From NCBI GenBank assembly GCA_902604785.1, contig CACLAC010000001.1:158239-222238 (forward strand): DNA of 64,000 nt, read 5' to 3'. Position numbers and translations under genes: made by a program. Position 1 is the stretch's first letter. Every line of letters starts with the position of its first letter. Below are positions 17,100 to 24,586 of this stretch, piece by piece. This DNA comes from an uncultured Pelagibacteraceae bacterium (GTDB lineage Bacteria > Pseudomonadota > Alphaproteobacteria > Pelagibacterales > Pelagibacteraceae). The notes under the pieces are model-generated. The model saw only the letters and a program-made list of their open reading frames with translations, was not told the origin of the DNA and searched no databases.

Positions 17100-17723
17100 T
17101 TATCCTTTTTTTATTAATTTGTATTGTTGAGAAGATCTTTTTTCATCTAAAACTTTAGCCACTAATTTTCTATTACAATTAATACCCACAACTTCAGAAA
17201 CCTTTTCTGCTAAAGATGTTTTGGAATAACATTTGTCCCATTTTTCATTTAAAATTTCATCAATTTGTTTTCTAATTATTGCTTTTTCTTTTAAATTCTT
17301 TTGCTTCTTCAATTTTTCTTTTGCATCTTCAATTTTTTTATCATAATCCTTTGCACTAGGAGCACTGTCAAAAATTTCTAAAATTTTTTCCTTTTTTTTC
17401 TTTAATATTTTACGACCCATTAGGCTATTGTTATTATTATTCATAACTAAAATAATTTCTTCTATTTTAGTGTCAGAAGGAATTTTATATGCGTAAGGTG
17501 TAGAACCAAACTTGCCTTCTCTTTTAATTTTAACCATTTGAATATTATTGTTGTTACAAAAACGTCCAAGGTTATCACTTCTATCAATTAGTACTTTTTT
17601 TCTGTTTAAATAATTTATAAATTCTTCAGAATCTAAATATCCGGTTGGAATATCTTCATATAAAAAACCTTTATCAGGCTTAGTTTTTAAGTTGTAAGGA
17701 TTAAAATTTCTCAATTTACTCAT
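17100..17723 (-). CDS. Unknown 207-aa protein, last gene of the accessory operon
   Basis: No family recognised. The protein is basic and soluble, with an N-terminal region (about 1–90), two short asparagine runs (near 58–61 and 95–99), a Lys/Glu-rich predicted coiled coil (about 120–155) and a C-terminal part (SLAEKVSEVVGINCNRKLVAKVL) that could be a helix-turn-helix-like bundle. It follows rmuC by 5 bp in the leftward operon and may share its role in DNA metabolism. Confidence 0.7.
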   Translation of the reverse strand: MSKLRNFNPYNLKTKPDKGFLYEDIPTGYLDSEEFINYLNRKKVLIDRSDNLGRFCNNNNIQMVKIKREGKFGSTPYAYKIPSDTKIEEIILVMNNNNNSLMGRKILKKKKEKILEIFDSAPSAKDYDKKIEDAKEKLKKQKNLKEKAIIRKQIDEILNEKWDKCYSKTSLAEKVSEVVGINCNRKLVAKVLDEKRSSQQYKLIKKG

Positions 17724-17728
17724 TTATA

Positions 17729-18877
17729 TTAATTTTTATAATTTATAACCTTCTTTTCTTCTCGTTCAGGGTCCTGAATATAATCTAATTTTTTATCATT
17801 GTCTGTAGATTCTTCTAAGTCTCGTGTATTTAAACCATGCTCATCTCTTAATTTTTTAAGTTTTGACTCTAAACCTTGATTTGATCCATAAGTAGTGTTT
17901 ATAACTTCTTCAAGAGCTTTTGTGTGTGTTCGATGACTGCTTATTGCAGTTTTTAAACTATCTTTCAAAATTGAATATTTATCAAAAATAACTTCTGCTT
18001 TTTCAATTATCTCGCCCACCCTTGAAATTTGTTTTTTTTGGTTTTTAATTGAAGAAGCAGTTGATATTAAACCCATAATACTAATTGGTCCAGCAAGTAA
18101 AATTTTTTTCTCAAAACATTTATCTAAAATGGACTCTTGCTCTTTTTCAAGAAGTGCCAAGTAGCATGCATCAAATGGCATAAATAGAACAATATATTGA
18201 AAACTTTGTAAATTATAAATTTTTAAATAATCTTTGCCAGATAACTCATCAATATGATTTTTCACACTTTCAATATGTTTTTTTAAAAATTGTTCCCTGG
18301 AACTTTTATCCTTTGAATTAGCAAATCCTTCAAACGCTTTAAGAGAAACCTTGCAATCAATTATTATTTTTTCGTTTTCTGGTAAGTTTAGAATAAAATC
18401 AGGCATAACTTTTCTCTCTTTGCCAGTTACTGTATCAATAATTTTTTGCCCTTTTCTTTCATCAAAATCACCATCTTCTTGTTTGAAACCATGTTTTTCT
18501 AAAATTCTTCTCAATTTTAATTCATTAAATCTCCCTTGATATTTTGCATCTCCTGTTAACTTTTCATGAAAATTTTTATATTCAGATACAACTGCTTGAT
18601 ATTCTTGGAAACTTTTATTGCTTATCTCTTTAAAACTATCTACATCAGTTCTGTTTTGAATTAATTCTTGTTTGTCTTTCTTTAAATCAGAAATATATTG
18701 GTCTTTTAAGTTTTTTTCTTTTTCTAATCCTTCATAATCCTTTTGCAGCTTAATAAAATCTGGATCATTATCTTTGTCAATTGTTTGAGTACCTTTATTA
18801 AATTTAAATATATAAACAATCAATGCTGCCAAAACTGCTGAAAGTATTGTTACTGATATTGATAAAATTGTAATCAT
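17729..18877 (-). CDS. rmuC: DNA recombination protein RmuC homologue
   Basis: RmuC limits inversions at short inverted repeats and contains a predicted nuclease domain. The 382-aa protein has an N-terminal membrane helix (about 3–24), a coiled coil (about 40–110) and the RmuC core. The core includes MPDFILNLPENEKIIIDCKVSLKAF (about 158–182), with the D…D-x-K nuclease-like pattern, and YIVLFMPFDACY. It is 16 bp downstream of the GHKL/HExxH gene in one operon. Confidence 0.9.
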   Translation of the reverse strand: MITILSISVTILSAVLAALIVYIFKFNKGTQTIDKDNDPDFIKLQKDYEGLEKEKNLKDQYISDLKKDKQELIQNRTDVDSFKEISNKSFQEYQAVVSEYKNFHEKLTGDAKYQGRFNELKLRRILEKHGFKQEDGDFDERKGQKIIDTVTGKERKVMPDFILNLPENEKIIIDCKVSLKAFEGFANSKDKSSREQFLKKHIESVKNHIDELSGKDYLKIYNLQSFQYIVLFMPFDACYLALLEKEQESILDKCFEKKILLAGPISIMGLISTASSIKNQKKQISRVGEIIEKAEVIFDKYSILKDSLKTAISSHRTHTKALEEVINTTYGSNQGLESKLKKLRDEHGLNTRDLEESTDNDKKLDYIQDPEREEKKVINYKN

Positions 18878-18893
18878 TTATTTCTATTATACC

Positions 18894-20483
18894 TTAATTA
18901 ATTAATTTACTCCATTGGTTACTGTATTTTTTTACTGAAGCATTATTATCAATACATTTTTGAATTAGCACTGTTAGGCAATCACTAAATGATCTGTCTC
19001 CATCCGAGCCTGCAAAACTGTGACTCAATTCATGAAGCCACACGCTGAAAAATTTACCAAAAGACTCTTTAAAAAGACTCTTGTTCAAGTATATAATTTT
19101 TGAATTTACACCACTGTCACGAAGTTCACCTAATAACAAATTGCAAGTAATAGTTTTAAATTTAGTTTCGTAGATTGGATCATCATACTCATCACCTGCA
19201 AATAGCTTTGCAAAAGTTGGACTTATAGATTTTGCAGCATCAAAACAGAAATTGATTACTTTTTGTTCTTTAGGAGTTAAATCCTTTGTTTTTTTATTTT
19301 TAATTCTATTTTCAGCATTTTTTTTATTTCTAATAAAATTTTCTAGGGCAGACATAACGCCGAAAGAAGTAAAGTAGGCAGGAAGAATCTTTTTCTTTTT
19401 CTTTTCTTTTTCTGTTTTATTTCTAACCCAATTCTGTGTATTGGTTGAAAACCAATCATTGTAAGAAATATCCCTAGAATAAGTCCATCTTGACTCTGCA
19501 TAGTACTCTTTTCCAAACAATTCTTTTAGAGATTGATCATCTTTTAATCTTCCATAAGAGTTTGAAGCTATTGCAGATAGAAGAAGGTGTCCTTTAGGCC
19601 AAATTTCCTTTGAAGACTTTAAAATATATTTAATTGCAGGGTTATTTTGTAAATCATGATAATAAAAACCACTTCTTGAAAAAATTGAATAAAATGTACT
19701 CTGTAATTTTGAGTCAAAAGCTTTTCGGTCCCTGTCAATCTTAACCTTTTTATCAAGGGCAGCATAAGATTTATCAATTGAAATAATAATAGGTATATCC
19801 TTTATATCAATTCTTTTAAGCCCTTTATAAAATCCATAACCATTTTTTTTATCATTAGATTTATAAATAGTAATATCATTATAACTATGAAGCACCTCTC
19901 CGACTAAAGGGTTTTTGTTATAAAAAAAGTTTTTTAAACCAAATTCATAGGCTTTTTTTAATTTTTTATCTATTGTATTCAAAATAAAATAATTTCCTTT
20001 TAGTTTGTTTATTTGAAAATAATTATAAACAAGTGGTCTTAGTGAGTCTGTGCCTGAAATTTCTTTTCCTACAGAAACAATCAAAGCTTTATCAGAAGAA
20101 ATTAAAATTGGGTTAAAAATACCCATTCTAGCTAGATCCGAGAAGCATTTTTTTATACCTTCACCATGTGCACCAATTTGTCTGTAATCTTTTTCTGATT
20201 TACTTGATCCAATGTAATAAAGTTTTTCTAAATTATATTCATTTGGAGCATAAACTCTTATTTGATCATTATCCGTAGTAATTTTTATTTGTTCAATTTC
20301 TAATTTTGACTCAATACAACCATCATACATATTTTGAAGCGTGTCTCTTGCAATCATGTCATGGTTCCAAATTTCTTCAGACCAGGCAGTGGTTACTGCA
20401 CTTTCTACACTTTTAATATGTTCTGCAGATTTTATTTCTGGTAATTCTAATAATAGTTCTTTAAGTTTATTTATATTTGACAT
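18894..20483 (-). CDS. GHKL-type ATPase fused to an HExxH metallopeptidase-like domain
   Basis: A two-part protein of about 530 aa (positions below count from the longer start at 20495). The N-terminus resembles a GHKL (Hsp90/MutL/gyrase-like) ATP-binding domain: an N-box DTLQNMYDG (N55, D58) and a glycine lid IGAHGEGIKKC (107–117). The C-terminus has WLHELSHSF, a zincin HExxH motif (H488, E489, H492), with acidic residues following (GSDGD). I do not recognise a named family. The preferred start is the ATG in TAATG at 20483, which couples it to the upstream gene; an ATG at 20495 also exists. Neighbours are RmuC and a WGR protein, so a DNA-damage or defence role is a guess. Confidence 0.75.
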   Translation of the reverse strand: MSNINKLKELLLELPEIKSAEHIKSVESAVTTAWSEEIWNHDMIARDTLQNMYDGCIESKLEIEQIKITTDNDQIRVYAPNEYNLEKLYYIGSSKSEKDYRQIGAHGEGIKKCFSDLARMGIFNPILISSDKALIVSVGKEISGTDSLRPLVYNYFQINKLKGNYFILNTIDKKLKKAYEFGLKNFFYNKNPLVGEVLHSYNDITIYKSNDKKNGYGFYKGLKRIDIKDIPIIISIDKSYAALDKKVKIDRDRKAFDSKLQSTFYSIFSRSGFYYHDLQNNPAIKYILKSSKEIWPKGHLLLSAIASNSYGRLKDDQSLKELFGKEYYAESRWTYSRDISYNDWFSTNTQNWVRNKTEKEKKKKKILPAYFTSFGVMSALENFIRNKKNAENRIKNKKTKDLTPKEQKVINFCFDAAKSISPTFAKLFAGDEYDDPIYETKFKTITCNLLLGELRDSGVNSKIIYLNKSLFKESFGKFFSVWLHELSHSFAGSDGDRSFSDCLTVLIQKCIDNNASVKKYSNQWSKLIN

Positions 20484-20779
20484 TATTTTCTCCATGTTTG
20501 ATTTTTATTAATTAAATCTATTTCTTCTTTAAGAACAGATATTACTGTTAATACTTTATTATAAACGTGCTGAGCTCTTTTTTTTTTATAATATTTTAAA
20601 AAATTAAGTGGTAAAAAATAAAAATTTATAATTAAACTAAAAAGTTTTTTATCTTCATAAAATTTTCTTTTAGCCTTTTCGTTTATTTCTTGTTGTTTGA
20701 ACCAATCTTGCCAATCTGCTTTCCATTCAAGATAATAAGTTAAACGATCTTGTAATAAATGTTTATAGTTTTTTTCCAT
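20483..20779 (-). CDS. Unknown 98-aa protein
   Basis: A small basic protein rich in aromatic residues (YYLEWKADWQDWFKQQ near 15–30), with a hydrophobic stretch around 47–63 (FSLIINFYFLPLNFL) that might be a membrane or monotopic segment, then a helical C-terminus. Its TAA overlaps the next ATG as TAATG, so it is translationally coupled to the GHKL/HExxH gene and may be a partner. No family recognised. Confidence 0.6.
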   Translation of the reverse strand: MEKNYKHLLQDRLTYYLEWKADWQDWFKQQEINEKAKRKFYEDKKLFSLIINFYFLPLNFLKYYKKKRAQHVYNKVLTVISVLKEEIDLINKNQTWRK

Positions 20780-20782
20780 TTC

Positions 20783-21025
20783 TTAATTTATCTCCACATA
20801 TCCTTTGTTAATCTTTTCTCTTATTTTTTTTTCACAAAATTTTTTAGCATCTTCTTTTGTTTTAAAACCTTCTTTTGAATTAGTAGTTGGAAATTTATAA
20901 GTTTTTATAGCTGGATTATTTATTCCAATTCGCCCATATGTCACAATAAGTTTTTTTGATTCTAAATTTACTTTCCAGAACTTACTTGAATTTTCTGTTA
21001 AATCTTTATATTCAAAGTGTCTCAT
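20783..21025 (-). CDS. Stand-alone WGR-domain protein
   Basis: An 80-aa protein that is essentially one WGR domain: KFWKVNLESKKLIVTYGRIG (about 15–34), then a lysine-rich segment and the terminal helix ending KINKGYVEI. WGR domains, known from PARPs and bacterial regulators, bind nucleic-acid ends. Alone, it may act as a DNA- or RNA-binding adaptor for its operon. It starts 2 bp after the small membrane-protein gene and ends 3 bp before the next. Confidence 0.85.
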   Translation of the reverse strand: MRHFEYKDLTENSSKFWKVNLESKKLIVTYGRIGINNPAIKTYKFPTTNSKEGFKTKEDAKKFCEKKIREKINKGYVEIN

Positions 21026-21027
21026 AT

Positions 21028-21381
21028 TTAGAAATTCCTTTGAAAAAGTTTAAATAAAAATTGGTTATAAATTCTCATCAGCATATTGTAATTAAATGCG
21101 ATTGCGAAACCACCTATGAAGCCATGTGTGAATGCCCACAGTCCATTCATTAAAGTACTGCTAACGTCATGTGCCCAAGCTGGATAAACTAAACTGAATA
21201 ATCCTTTAAACAGTAAAACGGAATTTATTACTTCTTCAGGCCAGCCAGAATTGTAGCCGCTCGCTAACATATGTTGTGCAAAGATACCTACCCCAACTAC
21301 TGCAATGCCCCACGTTAAACCAATTGCTATTCCTAAACCAATAGATGATAATTTATTCATTCGCTCTTTATTTCCTTTCAT
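21028..21381 (-). CDS. Small membrane protein, resembles proteins annotated as bacteriophage holin
   Basis: A 117-aa protein with two clear glycine/alanine-rich transmembrane segments (about 12–33 and 83–103) and a possible third near 48–65. The pattern GLTWG near the N-terminus and WAFTHGFIGGFAIAFNYN near the C-terminus resembles small proteins that databases often label bacteriophage holin, though that label rarely implies lysis. There are no phage genes nearby. Its place in a repair-like operon suggests a membrane component. Confidence 0.65.
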   Translation of the reverse strand: MKGNKERMNKLSSIGLGIAIGLTWGIAVVGVGIFAQHMLASGYNSGWPEEVINSVLLFKGLFSLVYPAWAHDVSSTLMNGLWAFTHGFIGGFAIAFNYNMLMRIYNQFLFKLFQRNF

Positions 21382-21801
21382 TTAATGTAATATTTTGTCT
21401 TTATTTGCTTTTTTGCTTCGACCAAAAAGATCTGTTTCTTCATCTGGATCGCCAGTCCATTCATCAAGAGAATTCATGAAATCTTTATGATGCTTAAGTA
21501 GTTGTCTTGAAGTCCAGTTTGTATAGTATTTAAATGCTGGATAAGACATTTCAAACATCATTGTTTGCATTAAACGGTAGTAAAAGATATACCAACACTC
21601 GTCAGAGCTTAAAGCTTCTCTGGTTGCTACTTTTTTAAATTCATCTACCAACTCTTTTGAGAAAGAATCTACTTTGTTCCAAGTTTCAATCTCAGTTTCG
21701 ACTTTTTGCTCTTTTAAGGATTTAGTTTTAAAGGGGACTACATTCGTTTCTTTTAATTTTTTTTTCTTAAATCCCTTTTTTTTATCATTTTTGTTGCTCA
21801 T
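21382..21801 (-). CDS. Unknown 139-aa protein, first gene of the leftward operon
   Basis: The protein has a lysine-rich, probably disordered N-terminus (about 1–35) and a helical aromatic-rich core (about 45–110, including CWYIFYYRLMQTMMFEM), then an acidic stretch. No family recognised. The promoter TTGACA–17–TAATAC ends about 7 bp before the ATG, so the mRNA may be leaderless. It directly abuts the small membrane-protein gene. Confidence 0.7.
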   Translation of the reverse strand: MSNKNDKKKGFKKKKLKETNVVPFKTKSLKEQKVETEIETWNKVDSFSKELVDEFKKVATREALSSDECWYIFYYRLMQTMMFEMSYPAFKYYTNWTSRQLLKHHKDFMNSLDEWTGDPDEETDLFGRSKKANKDKILH

Positions 21802-21906
21802 AAACGTGTATTACTATAAAAATAATACAGTGTCAATACAGTATTTTAATATAATTTAATATTGATTTATTATTTATATACTGTATATATATAAAGAATA
21901 AATAAT
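21802..21906. promoter_or_regulatory. Divergent promoter region with three CTGTAT boxes
   Basis: Leftward promoter: TTGACA (21836–21831), 17 bp, TAATAC (21813–21808). CTGTAT occurs twice in direct orientation on the minus strand, 11 bp apart (one helical turn), flanking that −35. A third copy lies on the plus strand at 21881, inside the 20-mer 21879–21898. That 20-mer differs at only two positions from the gammaproteobacterial LexA consensus (TACTGTATATATATACAGTA). It sits in the rightward promoter (TTGATT at 21862). A shared repressor for both operons is inferred. Confidence 0.5.
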
Positions 21907-23106
21907 ATGATTCGAGAAAAAAGTAATAAAATAAGCAAATTAGGTAGTATTTTATGGGAATTGCTCAAGGAATCTAAAATTTCACAGGCTGTAGCCTCTC
22001 AAAATATGGGTCAATACGAAAATTATCTAACTAATTATATCTATAAATACAAACTAGACATATTTCCTAGGTCATTTTGTTATAATTTTCTATCAGCAGT
22101 TTATCACTCAATAAAAAGAGATAAAATTGATAAGAACCAATCTTTTATATCAATACTAAGCAGAGTAGTTAATAAGAAATTAGATGTTATAAAAATTTTA
22201 ATTCTCCCAGCTCTTGATCATCATATTGCAGCATTAACTAAATTAAAAAATATTGATTTTATTGAAACCTCAAATTTATTAGAAAGTTATATTGCTGAAG
22301 TAGCAACTAAAGAAAAATATGATGAGTATAAATCATTTTTAATTGAGATGGATTGCGAAGACGAGGGTTTTGACAATCTAAATAATATTCGTTTGAAGGG
22401 GGATCCAATACTAGATGAGAAACGATTTGAAAAAAATATTGAATTTGAAAATCTAGTAAAATCAATCCAAGATTTCTATTACCTATGTGAACAACTTAGA
22501 TTGATCTTTGTTCCAAATTTTTATTCACCAACAGATTATCAAAAAATAGAAATGGAAAATGTTAGAAAAGGAACTTTTTTAGTAAAGAAAAATTTTGTAA
22601 AACAATTAAAACGTTCAGATAAAATTGGTGGAGAGCTTAGCTGGAATTCAGGAAAATTTTCCTTTAGTAAAAATTCTGAGAATGATTATGAAATTCCAGA
22701 ATTTTTATCTAAAAATGAATCTCAAGAAATCAAAACTAAAGAAAATCTTTCTGGTTTACCATTTGTAGATATCCCAATAACAAAAGAACAAAAAAAGGAG
22801 ATAGATGATGTAATGGCCAAAAAGGATAAAATAAGATTATTTGAAATAGATGAATTAGTTAACAAATATCGAGGTTCGTATTATTTAGAATTGGCTTTTA
22901 AGAATAGCAAATACATGAAAGAGCTTGGATTAGATGATTTAGCAGGAACTTTTGAAGAGGCTAGACTTTTTGAATTAAACAAAAGAATAAATCACTTTAT
23001 AAGTTCAAATAAACAAGAAGAAAAAATTTCTAAAGAGGAAACTTTTACTAGTCTTTTTGATGAAATGATTATTCCTGATTTTAAAGAAGGAAAAAAGATT
23101 GCATAG
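21907..23106 (+). CDS. Unknown 399-aa protein, first gene of the rightward nuclease operon
   Basis: No family recognised. A soluble, largely helical protein: an N-terminal helical region (about 1–115), a central region with many Glu/Asp and aromatic residues (to about 220), a short beta-like section (GGELSWNSGKFSF near 241–253), and a charged helical C-terminus. It is 19 bp ahead of the exonuclease I gene and is probably its operon partner. Start chosen as the first ATG after the promoter. Confidence 0.7.
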   Translation: MIREKSNKISKLGSILWELLKESKISQAVASQNMGQYENYLTNYIYKYKLDIFPRSFCYNFLSAVYHSIKRDKIDKNQSFISILSRVVNKKLDVIKILILPALDHHIAALTKLKNIDFIETSNLLESYIAEVATKEKYDEYKSFLIEMDCEDEGFDNLNNIRLKGDPILDEKRFEKNIEFENLVKSIQDFYYLCEQLRLIFVPNFYSPTDYQKIEMENVRKGTFLVKKNFVKQLKRSDKIGGELSWNSGKFSFSKNSENDYEIPEFLSKNESQEIKTKENLSGLPFVDIPITKEQKKEIDDVMAKKDKIRLFEIDELVNKYRGSYYLELAFKNSKYMKELGLDDLAGTFEEARLFELNKRINHFISSNKQEEKISKEETFTSLFDEMIIPDFKEGKKIA

Positions 23107-23125
23107 TTTTAAATAATTTAATTCA

Positions 23126-24580
23126 ATGGAAAATTCTTTTACTTTTTATGATATGGAAGCTGACTCTGGATCAGCAGTTAAAGCAACTTGTTTAAGTTGC
23201 AGCTATGTAACAGTAAATTCAAATTTTAAAACCATAGAAGAAGGAACTTTTAACTCTAAATTAAGAAAGTCTAGAGCTTTTGAAATCGATGCAATGTTAG
23301 CACACAACATTCCTTTAAGTAAAATTCAAAATGAAGAATTATCTAATGGAGAACTTGTAGACAAACTAGAAGCAAAATTTATTGAACTAGCAAAAAAAGG
23401 AACTACTTTTGTTGGTTATAATTCATCCTCATACGATATGGTTCTTTTACATCATATGCTTCATTTAAATTTAAAATATCCATTTATAACCAGCAGTAGT
23501 CAATTCGACTTATTACCAGCTGTACGTTCAGCATCAGTTTTTGCCAATGGAGCATTAAAATATGAAAAAAATAGTAAACTTAACACGTCATATAAATTGC
23601 AGGATATGATTAAGGCAAATAATATAAAATCTGAAATTGCACATGATAGTCTTTGGGATACTAGGGCAACAAAAGATTTAGGAAAGTTATTATTTCAAAA
23701 TGCACCAGAAATATTTAATGCCTCTATTGCCTTAAGAAAAAAAGCAGATGTACTGCCACAAATTAAAGATGGAATATTTTGTTGGAATGAATTTTTCTTC
23801 GCAAAAGCACGCATTTTTTGTGGTTGTTATTTAGGAAATACAATTTATCCAAATTGGTATTATCTTTATGACCTGCGCCAGCCGCCTGAAGAAATTGTAT
23901 CAATAATGAATGATAGAGAAGAACTTAGAAAAAAAGTAGATTCTAGTCCTCGGTTTATTAGAATATGTAAAGGAAATCGAAGTCCAATTTTTTTGGAACA
24001 AGAAAATGCATTAATTGATCAAGAGTATAAATCTATTGGGATTAAAGAATTAGAAAAAAGATACAAATATTTAATAAAATACCGCGAAGAATTATCAGTT
24101 AGATTAAGAGATATTGCACAAGAAAAAATAGAGGAAAAAAATCAATTTGATCAAGAATTAAAACAACCAGAGGAAAATCTTTATGGTTTAATGTTTGAAA
24201 TAAATAAAGATAGAAAAAATATGAATGATTTTAATTTAGCAAAAGAGCTTTCTGATAAAAAAAAAATATTTAATAATTTTAAGAATGAAGAAGTTAAAAT
24301 GTTAGCAAAAATGAAACTTTATGAAGATTTGAATGAAGATGATTTTTGTAAAGTCCTTTCAAAAAAAGAATTTAATAGATTAAAAAAAAGAATAGCCAAT
24401 TATTTGTTAGATACATCTAATAATTTTTCACCTTTTACAAAAATACCCGAACAACTAGCAAGATTAGATACCCTTAAACTTTATGCAGAAAATGCTAAGG
24501 ATGATAAAAAAAGTGAACAACTGCAAGAACTAGACAATTATCTTGTAAAAATGATGAATGATTATGAGCAATATCGTTAA
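23126..24580 (+). CDS. sbcB: Exonuclease I (SbcB-like) 3'-5' DNA exonuclease
   Basis: A DEDDh exonuclease of 484 aa. The catalytic acids are visible: D9 and E11 (FYDMEAD), D104 (GYNSSSYDMVLLHH), and H173 with D178 (AHDSLWDTRAT). A long C-terminal part (about 200–484), including GNRSPIF, matches the ExoI arrangement of a SH3-like plus helical domain. ExoI degrades single-stranded DNA 3' to 5' in recombination and mismatch repair. ExoI is best known from gammaproteobacteria, so its presence here is of note. It lies 6 bp before the nuclease-helicase gene. Confidence 0.85.
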   Translation: MENSFTFYDMEADSGSAVKATCLSCSYVTVNSNFKTIEEGTFNSKLRKSRAFEIDAMLAHNIPLSKIQNEELSNGELVDKLEAKFIELAKKGTTFVGYNSSSYDMVLLHHMLHLNLKYPFITSSSQFDLLPAVRSASVFANGALKYEKNSKLNTSYKLQDMIKANNIKSEIAHDSLWDTRATKDLGKLLFQNAPEIFNASIALRKKADVLPQIKDGIFCWNEFFFAKARIFCGCYLGNTIYPNWYYLYDLRQPPEEIVSIMNDREELRKKVDSSPRFIRICKGNRSPIFLEQENALIDQEYKSIGIKELEKRYKYLIKYREELSVRLRDIAQEKIEEKNQFDQELKQPEENLYGLMFEINKDRKNMNDFNLAKELSDKKKIFNNFKNEEVKMLAKMKLYEDLNEDDFCKVLSKKEFNRLKKRIANYLLDTSNNFSPFTKIPEQLARLDTLKLYAENAKDDKKSEQLQELDNYLVKMMNDYEQYR

Positions 24581-24586
24581 CGTAAA

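Noticed and set aside
21028..21381. Phage holin as a sign of a prophage
   Set aside because: Only the form resembles proteins carrying that label; no integrase, capsid, terminase or lysin genes are present nearby.
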